Assembly: GCA_903632075.3 (NCBI GenBank) | Contig: CAHIKZ030004725.1 | Coordinates: 300,501-364,500 of the forward strand | Origin: Acanthosepion pharaonis | Lineage: Eukaryota; Mollusca; Cephalopoda; Sepiida; Sepiidae | Reading direction: 5' to 3' | DNA length: 64,000 bases | Shown: positions 1 to 11,349 of the stretch, one piece after another | Position numbering within the stretch: the stretch's first letter is position 1 | Layout of the letters: every line of letters starts with the position of its first letter | The notes under the pieces: model-generated | Seen by the model: only the letters and a program-made list of their open reading frames with translations | Told to the model about the DNA's origin: nothing | The model's database searches: none | Made by a program: the position numbers and the translations under genes

Positions 1-162
1 TAAGCACAAAATGCAATCTAACTGTATTTGTAATTTTTTTTAAATGGCTTTGCAGCATTTCAACCACGACTTTTTGGTCATCTTTAAGTGTTAAGTTTAA
101 TATCTTGAAACTGTATAGATTTTAACAACTATTTTTAATATTTTAGAATTTCTGACAATTTG

Positions 163-197
<35 letters not shown>

Positions 198-272
198 AAA
201 AAAAATATCCAAAAATGGACAATAAATAACAATTACAGATATGTGTAAGGTAAATTAATGCTAATTTTAACC
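1..272. other. AT-rich DNA with poly-A tract
   Basis: No gene is visible. The only structure is a poly-A run at about 167-205, interrupted once by G. It could be the tail of an unrecognised retroposon on the plus strand, but no body was recognised upstream. Confidence 0.6.
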
Positions 273-470
273 AGGGTTGTTCCAGCCATAGGTGGAGTGG
301 TAGAGTGGAGGGTTTGTAATCAATGTCTTCAAATGTTCACCATTTGCTTACTTCGATGAGAAAGGTATTTCCTGAAAATTTTAACTTCATAGCAACATCT
401 GTTCTTATTTTATAGCTGCTCAAAGTTTTATGGCTTGTCCACAAATTTCTTCCCTGGAGACAATTTTTGC

Positions 471-502
<32 letters not shown>

Positions 503-767
503 TTTTCAGCTTGTCATAATTCTTAGCTTACTTTAATAAAATCACTGACTCATTGTTTTTGAAACCACTCTTGGTCTACTATCGGGAGATAACTTTAGCA
601 AGACAAGCAACAAAGGTTATCCGAAATGGTGAGCCTCTGAAAACCGAAGAAAGGGAAAAACTGTAAATTTGGGGGACAAACCATAAAACTATGACCAGCC
701 ATAAACAACAACAGATGAAACTGAAATTTTCAGGAGATATCTTTTTTATAGAAGTAAACAAATGGTG

Positions 768-799
<32 letters not shown>

Positions 800-848
800 T
801 CGAAGACACCAATTCCAGAACCCTGTTGAATTTAGCTGGAACAACTCA
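273..848. repeat. Large imperfect inverted repeat
   Basis: The segment at about 331-455 reappears in reverse complement at about 655-774. Both arms carry the blocks caccatttg, cctgaaaatttt and gttttatgg in the same order. Outer blocks containing gttgttccagc near 278 and its complement near 837 are also paired. Identity looks like roughly 70-80%. A poly-T tract (472-499) and a poly-A tract (776-799) lie at equivalent places beside the arms, as expected for two oppositely oriented copies of one interspersed repeat. The family is not recognised. Confidence 0.65.
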
Positions 849-1268
849 CCATTATTATTATAGAACTAGGATTTAAATATTTTTCTGAATATACTGTGAT
901 ACTACAATATACACTAGATTCATTAAGAATTTTTTTAAGGTCATGACCAAGTAAATATTTAAAGACCTAAAAAATATATATATGGCTGCTTACATTAAGT
1001 ATATCTACTACTAATCTCAATCATTTTCTGTCTGCAGTTTTCTTCATCAGCTGTAGTAGCATACAAATAATAATATTAATAATAAAGCCTGGTGATAATT
1101 ATCATTTGCAAATAACAATTTCTACAAATAAGTGAATTTTGATTGAGCAAAGACTGGTGAAGGTGGCATTTAATTACAAACAAACATATTCCAGTTCCCT
1201 TAGACAAATCTCACCATGTGCATCCACATGTGAAATAATTCTGGAACGTCCTATTGCATTAACAAGTG
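849..1268. other. AT-rich DNA, nothing recognised
   Basis: No coding region or recognisable repeat is visible apart from a short AAT-rich stretch at 1066-1084. Confidence 0.5.
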
Positions 1269-1475
1269 GCTTACAGCCAAATCCTATTATAACAATGGTT
1301 CTTATCTGATCACTGAAGTTAAGCAGTGTTAAGCCTGGTCAGTACCTTAGATGGGTGACTGCTTGGGAATACAAGGTGATGTAAGCTTAGATCTGCTGGT
1401 GGTGTAATGAAACTTGAAATGGGAAATCAGAGAGCAGAGTTCAAACTCCAATCAGGTCTGTGACGTTCCCTTATA
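1269..1475 (+). mobile_element. 5S rRNA-headed SINE
   Basis: Bases 1269-1386 follow the 5S rRNA order: gcttacagcc at the start, an A-box-like gttaagcagtg, cctggtcagtacc, gatgggtgactgc, gggaatac and a final gtaagctt. This is the internal Pol III promoter of 5S genes. It has too many substitutions for a working 5S gene and is followed directly by a non-5S body. That body (1398-1455) has a tRNA-like look, with ggtggtgtaatg and agttcaaactcc resembling A and B boxes. It is read as a SINE with a composite 5S+tRNA head and a truncated tail. Confidence 0.75.
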
Positions 1476-1826
1476 ATATAAAGAAAAAATAAAGTGTCAA
1501 AAGTTATATGTCAAAGGTCACATGACACATCAGTAGAAAAGCAGCACTGAACTCAAAAAAACACCCTTTCCTTGCAGATCTGCACACGCATCAAATATGC
1601 AAATGGCCGTAAGGTGGAAGTTAATTCTGGTGACTCACTTTCTCCCTACATTTGTCACACACTCTATATGTATTGAAACACTGATGTTAGTGGCACTAAA
1701 ATATGGTCTCTATAGTATTTTCTGTCAGTATTAAGACTTCCTTTTTTTCGCATTTCTTTGAACATGTTTATGACATCTTCCATAACTGAAATATAAGTAT
1801 CTTGGACATAATTAAAAATACACAAC

Positions 1827-1862
<36 letters not shown>

Positions 1863-1970
1863 AACATTCAAACAATATCCAAAAGAGAAAATGCAGAGTT
1901 TTAAAAATTATCTATGTTTACTTTCCACTGATGTACTTTGAAAATACATGAATTAAACCATTCTGTTACC
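1476..1970. other. Unassigned AT-rich DNA
   Basis: Nothing coding is supported. A poly-A tract lies at about 1832-1860. Open frames here depend on that homopolymer and are discounted. Confidence 0.5.
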
Positions 1971-2060
1971 AACCACGAGTTAAATAGAAGGGTAGACTGG
2001 ACTTTGTAAACTTGAGTGGCAACTTATCTAGGGAGACCCACTCTGAATTCAAAACTGGAG

Positions 2061-2090
<30 letters not shown>
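1971..2090 (+). mobile_element. SINE 3' end with poly-A
   Basis: The sequence ttaaatagaagggtagactg and then ctctgaattcaaaac matches the 3' half of the SINE family seen more completely at 26,500-26,765 and 54,690-55,065. It runs straight into a 31-base poly-A tract. The 5' part is missing. Confidence 0.65.
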
Positions 2091-2091
<1 letters not shown>

Positions 2092-2686
2092 AGGAAAAAC
2101 ATTATCTTTATCAAGTCATGGCAATTCATAGATGAAGCAAAGGAGGTTGTGAAGAGCCATGATCCATTTCCAATGAACACCTATACAATTAAAAATAAAA
2201 GATCACTAGCATTTCCCAATAATTTGCTAAACAAAAGAATGTAGTTTATACTATTTACACGCAGACTATTGTCCTGATCTTTTTTGTTGTTGATAACAAC
2301 AAAGTTTTTGTTGTGTTGTCAAATCTATCTAAAGCCCAGTAAAAAGTGATAATCAAGAGGGGACAGTTGCAATGAATATCAACAATGTTGCAGGACTATA
2401 AAGCTTGTAGACATCATTTTTTGTTAAGCAGAAGATTTTACATTAACCTGCAGCAAAATAAGCACTTTACAATGCACTACTGTTGGCCCAAATATTTATA
2501 AATATATAATTCATTAGTTGCCAATCAAAACAACAGGACACTGTTGCAATGATATGACCAGATTGCAAGAGGCTATAATAGATTATTCATTTACAGAATG
2601 ACCAAAAAGGTCAAAAGGATCTTTCTGGATTGAAGATACAGTTTGTTCATAAGTTACTCAACCCAAACAAAGCTAGGTTTCTGGTT
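2091..2686. other. Unassigned DNA with small palindrome
   Basis: No gene or known repeat is seen. A short imperfect palindrome made of gttgttgataacaac occurs at about 2285-2300 and resembles the longer one at 2687-2719. Confidence 0.5.
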
Positions 2687-2719
2687 ATCTTTGTTGTTGT
2701 TGATAACAACAACAAAGAT
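2687..2719. repeat. Perfect 15-bp-arm palindrome
   Basis: The arms atctttgttgttgtt and aacaacaacaaagat are exact reverse complements separated by 3 bases (gat). The right arm continues into a block (acaacaaagatgag.acaatag) that recurs at about 2953-2982 and near 51,390, so it belongs to an interspersed repeat. Confidence 0.8.
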
Positions 2720-3012
2720 GAGAACAATAGCTTGTATGTAAACAACATTAACTCATTATCCCAGAAATTCAGATAGAAATTATTGAATCAGTATGAATCC
2801 AATGCAATACCCTAACTGAGGTGGTCAGAAAAAAATAAATAATCCAAAATTGGCACAGGCATCAGATTATCTGACATTCCTATACAGATCTCAAAACCCA
2901 ATACAAGTTCCACCAGGTTTATCAAGACAGCAGGCAGTTCCAGGAGAAAAGTGACAACAACAAAGATGAGGACAATAGTTCACATGTAAATAATGATAAC
3001 TCCTTGTTATAG
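2720..3012. repeat. Duplicated unrecognised repeat blocks
   Basis: Two related blocks, at about 2705-2790 and 2950-3010 (resuming at about 3351-3400), share acaacaaagatgag and a ctcnttat..ccngaaattcag segment. The second copy is interrupted by the insert at 3013-3340. The family is not recognised; the same words occur in the foldback at 50,940-51,440. Confidence 0.5.
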
Positions 3013-3340
3013 TGTAACACACCTATTCTATAGTTAATAGACTCTCCCACCTATGATAAGTAGGAGTAGTAAGAGTAACAAGGAGTCTCTCAGTGGTTCC
3101 GTCGGTCAGTCGATGCCGGACGACCGTTAGTCGGATACTAAAGTATCAGCGACCACAACTAGATTTCTCCGCGTCATTACCTATTATATCAAGTTTCTAA
3201 CATTTTGTACGTCGAACCTATTTTAGGACCGACTTAGTACAAATACAAGCCTCCACTGTGAAACCACTCTATAACACACTTTCACTTGGCGACGAGGGAT
3301 TCGAATTCATATGGTGGAAGAGAAAAAAAAAAAAATTCAC
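3013..3340 (+). mobile_element. LTR-like CpG-rich insertion
   Basis: The segment starts tgtaacacacc. A plausible LTR end, ctataacaca, lies at 3278, and a primer-binding-site-like tggcgacgaggg follows at 3287. CpG density is clearly higher than in the AT-rich flanks, for example in the stretch around gatgccggacgaccg. The block splits a repeat, with actcctt on both sides (2999-3005 and 3351-3357). One reading is a remnant LTR plus leader of an LTR retrotransposon. No coding part remains, so the class is unproven. Confidence 0.4.
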
Positions 3341-4228
3341 ACTACATAATACTCCTTATCCTGGAAATTCAGACAGAAAATAATGTAGACAAACAAATCC
3401 TGAATAAATTCCACAGCCATTGATGAAGATTATCCATTTTTCTAAATGTTACAAACATAAATTAATGTCATATATGTAAAAGGAAGAAGGGATGCACAAG
3501 TGTTTTTTTAAACACTGTTCTCTCTTTTATTCTTCTTCTGCACTATCTCTCCATAAAGGATTTTAATACAGCAAAATTCTTACACCTTTCCATCCTTACT
3601 TGCCTTTTAGTCTTCTACTCATTGTTTCTTGAAATCTAACCAGCAAGCCTGTGTCTCTTTCCTCTTCCTCTTTTACCTTTCTCTATTCCTCTCAGTTCCT
3701 TCTAATTTAATTCTATTATGCAGGTTTCTTGGTCAGAAAGTCTAATTGATTCCAGCTCAGAAGGGGGGTGGGAAGAGATCAGAGTGATACTTCACTGATC
3801 CTAGGTAGAAATGTGTAATGGTTATACATACATCCCAGTTTCACCATCTCCTGCGCCAATGTATAACACCACAATCCCAGGTTACTCACCCCAAATAACT
3901 AAACAGGACCAGGAAAATCACCACAGCCTATATTAAGGACAGGTTTCCTGTGGCAGAGACTCCCACAAAAAAAATAAATAAATAAAAAAAAAAAAAGACC
4001 CCATTCTCCTATATTTGTGCTTCAGTGTGGCACTTACCAACAGTACCACCTTTTATTTTCACTTTCTATCATCCTCTATATGATGGAACTGTAATATTCA
4101 ACTGATTATCTCAAACAGTTGATAATATACTCACCAAATTTCCCTCAACTACTTTCATATTTGTGGGGCTTCATTATTCACCATAAAGAATGGTTTGTCC
4201 ACTAAAACAAAAAGGATGAAGAAAGCAG
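3341..4228. other. Unassigned, pyrimidine-rich stretch
   Basis: Bases 3500-3720 are strongly C+T-rich on the plus strand, and a poly-A tract with TAAA units lies at about 3966-3998. No coding region is recognisable. Confidence 0.5.
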
Positions 4229-4866
4229 ATACTGCAGAGACTTCTCCGTTGCCTACAATCAAACACAAAATCATTGAAGATCCCACCCGCGTTCCTGATG
4301 TGACAGGACATCGGTCAAACCTCCTTTACCTCTTCCACACCACCTGCCCTGAAAATGCCTTGCTGAATTCTTAAACCCCGCCCACCCAGACATATTAGAT
4401 TATTCACTAGTTAGTGCCACAGTTGATGTTAAACCAAAAGGCATCTCCTGATAGACCATTCCATAGAATGATTTCACATGGATTTCCTTAGTCTTTTTTA
4501 TAAATATTTTCATAGCAACTGTTATTTCCTTCTTGATATTTATTGTATTTAGAATACAAATTGTGGCACAAGGTGCCTTGACTGCATGAATTTAAATGTG
4601 TGACTAGATTAGCAACTAGGTCTCACCATTTTACTGTTGAACTAGCTAGATGCAATCATCAGTCCTATTCTAATAATTTCTTTTCTTGCCACCTACAATA
4701 ATTTAAATGCAATGCCAATTACCATATTCTGCCTTCCTCAACCCTGTTCTTTTATTGTACTTTCTCCTCACTACCATCTTCTCATTCTCTTTTACTCCCA
4801 GTCACCACTTGCAATTTACTGAGATTATTACCTTGTTGAAGGTGAAATGATTAAAATAACAAAACA
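4229..4866 (+). pseudogene. CR1/Jockey-like LINE, internally deleted (family A)
   Basis: Bases 4229-4460 translate to an endonuclease-like segment with VPDVTGHRSNLL and a trailing CPENAL, a style typical of the LINE AP-endonuclease C-terminus. Directly after about 4465 the sequence jumps to the LINE 3' end: the block encoding FYKYF-like residues, the atgcaa..tact motif region, and the tail ggtgaaatgattaaa that other family A copies also have. The reverse transcriptase domain between these parts is absent, so the copy is internally deleted. Stops and frame changes are present. Confidence 0.65.
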
Positions 4867-6555
4867 AAAAAAAAAAAAAAAAACATACATACATTTGGTC
4901 AATGAGTGCTCCTATTAAAATGTTCTTGTATTAGACTGAATGAAGCTTAGCAAATATCTACAGAAGGGAAAGAGGTGGTGTGTTCATATGAGTTAAAGAA
5001 GACAAAGATTCTCCAATAAGAGCAAAAATACCTTGAGGAAACATTGCAAAAAATAAGAAAAAATAAAATATAAAAATCTTCTAAAAATTCTGTGTGTTCC
5101 TTCCTTAGTTAGCATACTCACACATACATACATATATATACATTACAACATACCAATACGTCAGAAATAATGAACTATTGTTTTGATCTCTAGGAAAGAC
5201 AGAAAAGATATATCAGAGATGCTGTTTGATTTTAGAAAAAAAAGAACAAATATGAAATAAGGAATGATGTAAGAAAAGATAGAAAACAAATAAAGACTGA
5301 TGATCTGAAAAAGTAATAAGGAAATATTAAATGAAACCAGAAGAAAAAGCAAATAAAAGAAATAAAGAATGATAGAGTAAAAGTAAAGAAAAAGAAAGGA
5401 GTGCAAAGAAAGAAAATGAAAACAAAGAAGAATTGAGTGAGAAAGAAAGAAACAAACAGGAAAGACGTGAAATTTTTACGGTTACTACTATTAATAATAA
5501 ATGATAGAAAATAAAATCAAAAATTTGATACCTGCCAGTCAAGGCGTGGAAATCATTATCAAAATAAAGTTTCCAAGGATATTTTTAACATGAAACAATC
5601 TGTTTACATTTGTAAACAAATTGAATAGCTCAGTCAACTCAACTTTACATTTTCTGCTTAGCTAATAATTACAAAATTTGAGAACTAAATGTCTAACCTG
5701 GACACTGATAATTGTGAAAAACAAAAAAGAAAGGAAGAAAAAAAGAAATATCAATGAGTAATTTTAATTAATACAATACAAAAAGAAAAAAATTGAAAAT
5801 ATAAAAAAGAAAAAAGACAGAAACATGGAAACTTAGAAATTTACCAATTAAACCATCTACTTTTTTTGTTATATTGAATAGAATATAAAAAACTATTTAA
5901 AAAAAATTAAAAACAAAAAACGTTCTAATGATACATGATGAGATAATTAAAATGAGAAGTAAAAATGGCTTCAAAGTTCGTTGTCCATAAACATCATGCA
6001 ACAAAACCTACAAATAACATCAAACAACTTTAAGACATGGATAATCTGCATATACTAGCAGATTACCCATCAAAATTGACAGAATTATTTATTGGCACTT
6101 TTAGAGTATCTGTGCACTGTCTCGAATCAAAGTGTCACTGCCTTTCCTAACATTTCTGCCCACAGTCTATCTATGCACTACGTGAAAAGGGTTACACAAC
6201 AGTTATCAACTATCTAACTAATCATTTCAACAAAAAAGGAAAAATCAAGAGAGAAAAGGAAGAAAGAAGAAAAGTATAGGGTAAGTAAGAAAGCTGGTGA
6301 AAAATGAAAATAAAAGCAGTTTAGAAGAGAGAGTAAGGGTGCAGATGAATACAGTATATTGTCTCATGCATGTAGGAAAACTTCCAAATATATTTTGCAT
6401 ATATTTTGAATCACACACAAAAAAGGTAAATAAGACATTATAAAAAATGTCTAATCATGTAAATAAAATGAAAATAATGTTTAATATGATGTCAAAAAAG
6501 CAAGAAACAGAATTCCCTGAATTGAAAAAGAAACTGGATTATTTCCAAACACATG
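4867..6555. other. AT-rich DNA with long polypurine tract
   Basis: From about 5160 to 5480 the plus strand is very rich in A and G (repeated agaaaa, aaagaa words). Minus-strand Phe/Leu/Ser-rich open frames here are translations of this composition and are not considered genes. Purine-rich stretches also occur at 5720-5830 and 6230-6330. Nothing else is recognised. Confidence 0.55.
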
Positions 6556-6924
6556 GTTGATTAATTGATCGATTCATTTTTTATGGCTTATCAACACTTT
6601 GCAGGTTATTTAAAACCAGAAAATGTTTTTAGATTGTAAGAAAGTTTGTTTTTTGTATATAATAATGATTTAGTGATACAAGTCTAATTAACCCATAGAT
6701 GGGGAGAGGGGTGGCTTCATACCTTTTCCAAGGGTATTTATACGTAAATGAATATAATAAACTCAATTACAATTGGAACTCCACTTTCTGATTAAGAATT
6801 GCAAGCCAATATCCATTTTACCAACTGCACATCCAAGTTTACAGCACCTGGTATTCCAAAGAGGTCATCAATCTAGCTGCTGACCAGACACAATGTTGCT
6901 TAACTTCAGTGATCATATGGGAAA
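6556..6924 (-). mobile_element. 5S rRNA-headed SINE, near complete
   Basis: On the minus strand the head (about 6924-6840) reads tgatcactgaagttaagcaac and ends in ggaataccaggtgctgtaa, a 5S 3' half. The body contains a B-box-like gaattcca region, ccttggaaaaggtatgaagcc, and the shared 3' tail with tttaaataacctgcaaag followed by ttgataagcc. It lies head to head with the next SINE. Confidence 0.7.
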
Positions 6925-7190
6925 CAGTGCTAAACACTTGGACAAGACTATAGCAAATGTACAAGCAAGGATGTGCTGGCAGTATAACAGAAATTGACAC
7001 AGGAATTAGAACTGGCAAGCAGAAATCAAATTCTAAGTTAACCTAATGCACTCACTTTCACACAAATATTCTTAGGAAGGCACGAATACATCCCTTCTTC
7101 CCACTCCAAGCTATGAGTAGATTGGTACCTGTAGCCTTGAATGGTAACCAGTCTAAAACTGAATTTTAATTCATCTGGACACTGATAGCA
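6925..7190 (+). mobile_element. SINE, head-to-head partner
   Basis: Starting around 6950, the order gatgtgctggcagtataac, cttaggaaggcacgaatac, ctatgagtagattgg, gccttgaatggtaaccag and ctgaattttaattc matches the SINE body with the 'aaccagtctaa' type of tail. The 5S head is degraded beyond certain recognition. Confidence 0.6.
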
Positions 7191-7409
7191 TCAACCAAGA
7201 GTTGTGTAGGTTGATTAACCGTTAGCACATTGCATTATTAATATTACTTCCCTTTCCACTTTTTCAAGACCTCAACTGCAGTAACCTTATTAATTTCACT
7301 CAAAGGTGTTTTCTGTTGCCATAGAAGGATATGACAACAACTATGAAATTCAAATTCAATGATCAGAGTCACCTTCAGTGGTAGGATAAACTTTTTGTAC
7401 AGCAAGTGA
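7191..7409. other. Unassigned spacer
   Basis: No coding region or repeat is recognised. It may include unrecognisable upstream LINE sequence. Confidence 0.4.
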
Positions 7410-8660
7410 AGTCACATACAAAGTGATAAAATTTGAGGGAGTCACATGTGAGGACAACATGAGGAATGATGACATCAGACAAGAACTGGGTATGCAAAGG
7501 ATCTTGACACTGACAGTCATTAAGGAAACTCAGCAGAGACAGTATGGGTACGTCTGGTGCATGGACAACTCAAGAATCCCAAAATTATGGTACAACCAGA
7601 AGCTGACTACCAAGAGGCTCATGGGATGTCATCATATATGCAATAGAGCAGCATTTTTCAAACTTTTTTTACTACAATCCACAGTAAAAACCATATTTTT
7701 TGCATTATGACCCATTATACATACGTGTCATAAATCAAAGAAAAACTGTTCACTTGGTTCATTTATTTAACATTGACAATTTATATGTATATTTCTTATG
7801 ATCTGCACATGTTGAAATTGCATATATCTATTTGTATGAATATAAAATTATTACTTTTAGAAAAAGCAAATTTAAAGTAAATTCTGACACAAAGATAAAG
7901 TAACTAATATTTGACAAAAAAAAAAAAAAAAAAAAAAAAATTGTCATTTAATTGTTCACAAGCAGCCGATTCCAACTGGGAACACAGGTAAACAATGCTA
8001 CAAAATATCAGGTGCAGTGTTGAGCCTGTTTCTGTCCTTCATCTTAAATTGAGTTAATGTAGAAAATCCCAGTTCACAGAAGATGTTGTGAAAGGGAACA
8101 TCTTCGTATTTAAGTTTCGGCATGAGGTTTCTTTGTGAGAGAGAATTAACGTCACTCGGTCCACAATGAGCTTAATTAACAAGATATATAAACTCAATGA
8201 GAACAGACTAAATATATTTAAAAAAAAAAAAAAAAAAAATATAATACAAGCTTACCACAGTGAAAAACTAGCAATGTTTTACGAGTGCTATACAATATTT
8301 AGAGTTGTTTATATACTGCACTTTGCTCTCACTTGCTCATTTCCCCCCCACTTTCTTTTTTGTTGTGACCTATTTTATTTATCTCACAACCCGCTGAAGG
8401 ATTGGGATCCACATTTTAAAAAACCCTGTAATAGATCATTGAAGATACACCATCGTAGACATCAAAGCATCCAAGCCGTTTCAAAACAGAAGAGCATGAA
8501 GGTGCTTCTTGACTGACAGGTTGCAAGACCTACCTGGAGTTAGGGGAAGTGAAGAGGAGAAAACAACAGGAAACCTCCTCACTATCTTTCTCAAGAATGT
8601 ATGGAAGAATGTATGTCAATTCACAACCCTCCCTACCACCACATATACAGATAGTGACAC
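7410..8660 (+). pseudogene. RTE/Jockey-like LINE C-terminus, split by hAT
   Basis: Bases 7420-7640 encode an open segment with GVTCEDNMRNDDIRQELGM followed by a variant of the RWYGHVxRMD motif (here RQYGYVWCMD) and RIPKLWYN, typical of the C-terminal tail of RTE-like and related LINE polyproteins. The reading frame is broken at 7649 by a hAT insertion. The LINE resumes at 8429, where the sequence encodes further degenerate C-terminal residues (IKASKPFQNR-like, then DRLQDLPGVRG). It is a relic with no RT domain left. Confidence 0.65.
7649..8428 (-). mobile_element. hAT-type DNA transposon remnant
   Basis: The ends form imperfect terminal inverted repeats: cagcatttttcaaac at 7649 and, in complement, cagggttttttaaaatgtgg at 8428. 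Flanking 8-mers caatagag (7641-7648) and taatagat (8429-8436) match at 6 of 8 positions, consistent with a decayed hAT-type 8-bp target duplication. On the minus strand near 8100-7960 a decayed peptide with FSTLTQ followed by KDRNRLN resembles the C-terminus of ZBED/hAT transposases. Most of the transposase is missing. Confidence 0.65.
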
Positions 8661-8689
8661 TGCTTGTAATATTTCCTTTCTCCAGTTTC

Positions 8690-9405
8690 TCATTGTGCCT
8701 CCTTAGCTTCATGTTTTCCAATGACTTGAAGTGGAACAACTACAGTGAATCAATAGCTGCATCTTCTGCAAGGAAAGTTCATTCACTGTGCTGTGCCAGA
8801 AGTTTTTTTCTTGTCAGAATTCATCTTACACATCTACAAATCTACCATTTGTCCAGGCATTGAATATTGTTGCTATATCTGGTCTGGTGCTCCTGTTGTT
8901 CATCTCTAAGTTCTTGACAAAATCCAAAGTAGGATCTGCAATCGGGCCTGACTTGACGTCTTGAATTCAATTACTCCCCCACAGACATAATGTAGCTTCC
9001 CCTGTCTTTTCTACAAATATTTTCATGGCAACTGTTCTGAGGAGCAATCTTCCCTGATGTCCTGATTACATGAATTTAAGCATGCTACTAAATTGGCATC
9101 TAGGTCCCACCCTTTTACTGCTGAAATAGTTAAATGCAACAACCACTTCTACTCCAGCAGTTCCTTTTCTCGCACTTCTCAACAGTGGAACTCACTTCCT
9201 CTTATTTGCTACCCTGATAACTTCAATGTTCAAAAATTAAAATACAACATCAATTGCCATCTTCTGTTGTCATGATCTCTGTTCATCTTTTTACTCTTTC
9301 CTCAATCCCCTCCATACAGTCATTTCCTTTATTTTCACTCTCTGTAAACCCCATGCATGCTCATAGCTCTCCCACCTTACTTAGGTAAGAGGCTTATAAA
9401 AAAAA
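8690..9405 (+). pseudogene. CR1/Jockey-like LINE 3' end (family A)
   Basis: Translations in shifting frames give DLKWNNYSESIAASSARKV, then EYCCYIWSGAP, SCLFYKYFHGNCSEE, LHEFKHATKLASRSHPFT and WNSLPLICYPDNF. This is the classic C-terminal order of CR1/Jockey-like reverse transcriptase proteins. The 3' UTR ends in a short A-rich run near 9398. At least two frameshifts separate the blocks, and the RT core is missing (5' truncation). Confidence 0.75.
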
Positions 9406-10035
9406 CACAAATTTCTTGTTCAATAAGAAACATCCATTTCACTCCAAGTCATCTTCAGAGATTTTGTATCATTTGTTAAAAATAATTATTTCAATTGTTA
9501 TTGAAACCACAACTTTTGAAAACTCTTTGTTCATGCATTGTTTTGAATTTAATTTCAACCTTTTGTTTTTACCGAATTCTCACAAGCCTACATTTTTGTT
9601 GGTGGAAGACAATTCATCTAAAGTCAGAAATAAGTGATTGTCAATGCTTCAATTTTTTTTTTTTTTTTTGAAAATATAAGCTGTAAATGAGCATACATGA
9701 TGAAAAAGAAAAAAAATGCCCCAAACTTAAAAACAAAGTTATATCATCAAAATCTGTACATTATTATTAAGTGGAAAGATCAAAAGGATTTTTTGATTAT
9801 TAATGTATTTTTTTTTTAATCTTTTTAGAACCTTCAAAATTTTGGTTTAAAATGTTTTTTTTTTTGTTTTTTTACATCAGTAGGTGACCATTAATTAGTA
9901 TGGCAAATTTTGGCATCTTTTTGCAGTGAAAAAACATTGATTTGGAAATTCTCACAAAAATCAGATAATTAGCAAATTTTAATAAAACTTTCAGGACTTA
10001 TTCCAAATGAATGAGATTTTTTTTTAATAAAGATT

Positions 10036-10066
<31 letters not shown>

Positions 10067-11349
10067 CAAACAACAGTGTGTGTGCATGCATATATATATA
10101 TATATATATATATAATTATTTAAAAATATGATTCCAACATGCTACATAAGAGTTCTCATGTTTCAAAACAAGAGCCGAAAACTTCAATATAATCTTCAAG
10201 CGAAATTTTTTCTATATATTTTTCACACACACACACACGTCACCCTTCACTTATTTAATTTTAAGAACTTTCAAGAAATTCATTTTTGAAGCACTTAATG
10301 TTTATATTAGTTATAAGGACAAGTCCCTGAAAAATTTAAATCAATTTTCTTTTGTAAACCAGGAGTCAGTAACAGAAAATCTACTCTGAATCATCAAATT
10401 AAAAAATGCAATAAAAATATGACATTATTTAATAAGAAAAGCTTTTCATTGTTTTTTTATTAATAAAATATATTATGGACACTATTGTCTTAAGAACATT
10501 GCTTTTTTTTTTTTTTTTTTAATGAATAATGAATTTTTGCAAGAACTGCTTCATCTTTTTTAAATTTTAATTATAATAATTTATAAAGTTTTAAATATCA
10601 AAGTTCTGTATTAATTTGTGGCAGTTAGTAGATATTGTTATGAAGTAAAAACTATTCACTAATCATAAATGGAAAAGCTTCAGCAACCCTAAGTATTTTA
10701 AAAAGAACTTTGAATTATTTTTTGTGTGTATAAATGTGCCAATTTTTGTAAATTCAGATGTCCATGCACAACACTGTCCAAAAACAAGAGGAGTAACTAC
10801 AGTAAATTTATAATGTATTGGTAATTTTCTAACATTTTCCCAACAAGCATCTTCATTAGAAAAACTATAAAGTACATGAAATTTGATAAAATAATGTATA
10901 TTTTATATATGCAATATTTTAAACTAAAAGTAATATCTTTTCAAATCAGATTAATTAAATTTCAATTCAACTTATCTTCCTGAAATAAAGTTTCAGAAAA
11001 GTATATTTCATTTTTGAAAGATTTTTTAACAAAGAGAATCATGTTGTATTGACAGAGTCACTAATAGCTCTCATTTTTTAACAATTTAAAAAAAAAAAAA
11101 AAAAAATTCCAATAAATTTAAATTTTGTTTTGAAATAGAGCAAATATTTTGCTTACTGGAAATATTAAATCTAATCTATTAGCTTTAAATTAAAACTAAA
11201 ATAAAAACTTCAAGAAAGATTTTTGATATTTAAAATGCATTTTAAACTTTAGGTATTGCAAGTACCTCCTGTATTGCCAGGATTATTTTGAAAAAAAACA
11301 AAAAAAAAACAAAAACACACACACACACACAGAGGTTTTTCATTGCCTT
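9406..11349. other. AT-rich DNA with simple repeats
   Basis: This holds poly-T at 9652-9669 and 10,503-10,520, poly-A at 10,039-10,066, (TA)n at about 10,091-10,114, (AC)n at about 10,225-10,238 and 11,314-11,331, and a poly-A at about 11,089-11,106. No coding region or interspersed repeat is recognised. Confidence 0.55.

Noticed and set aside
579..812. Minus-strand 77-codon frame starting in poly-Phe
   Set aside because: It depends on the poly-A/T tract and lies in a repeat arm; no domain or conservation hint.
1269..1386. 5S rRNA gene
   Set aside because: Substitutions in conserved positions and a directly attached SINE body show it is a 5S-derived retroposon head.
5161..5542. Phe/Leu/Ser-rich minus-strand frames resembling membrane proteins
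   Set aside because: They mirror a long polypurine tract on the other strand; composition alone explains the open frames.
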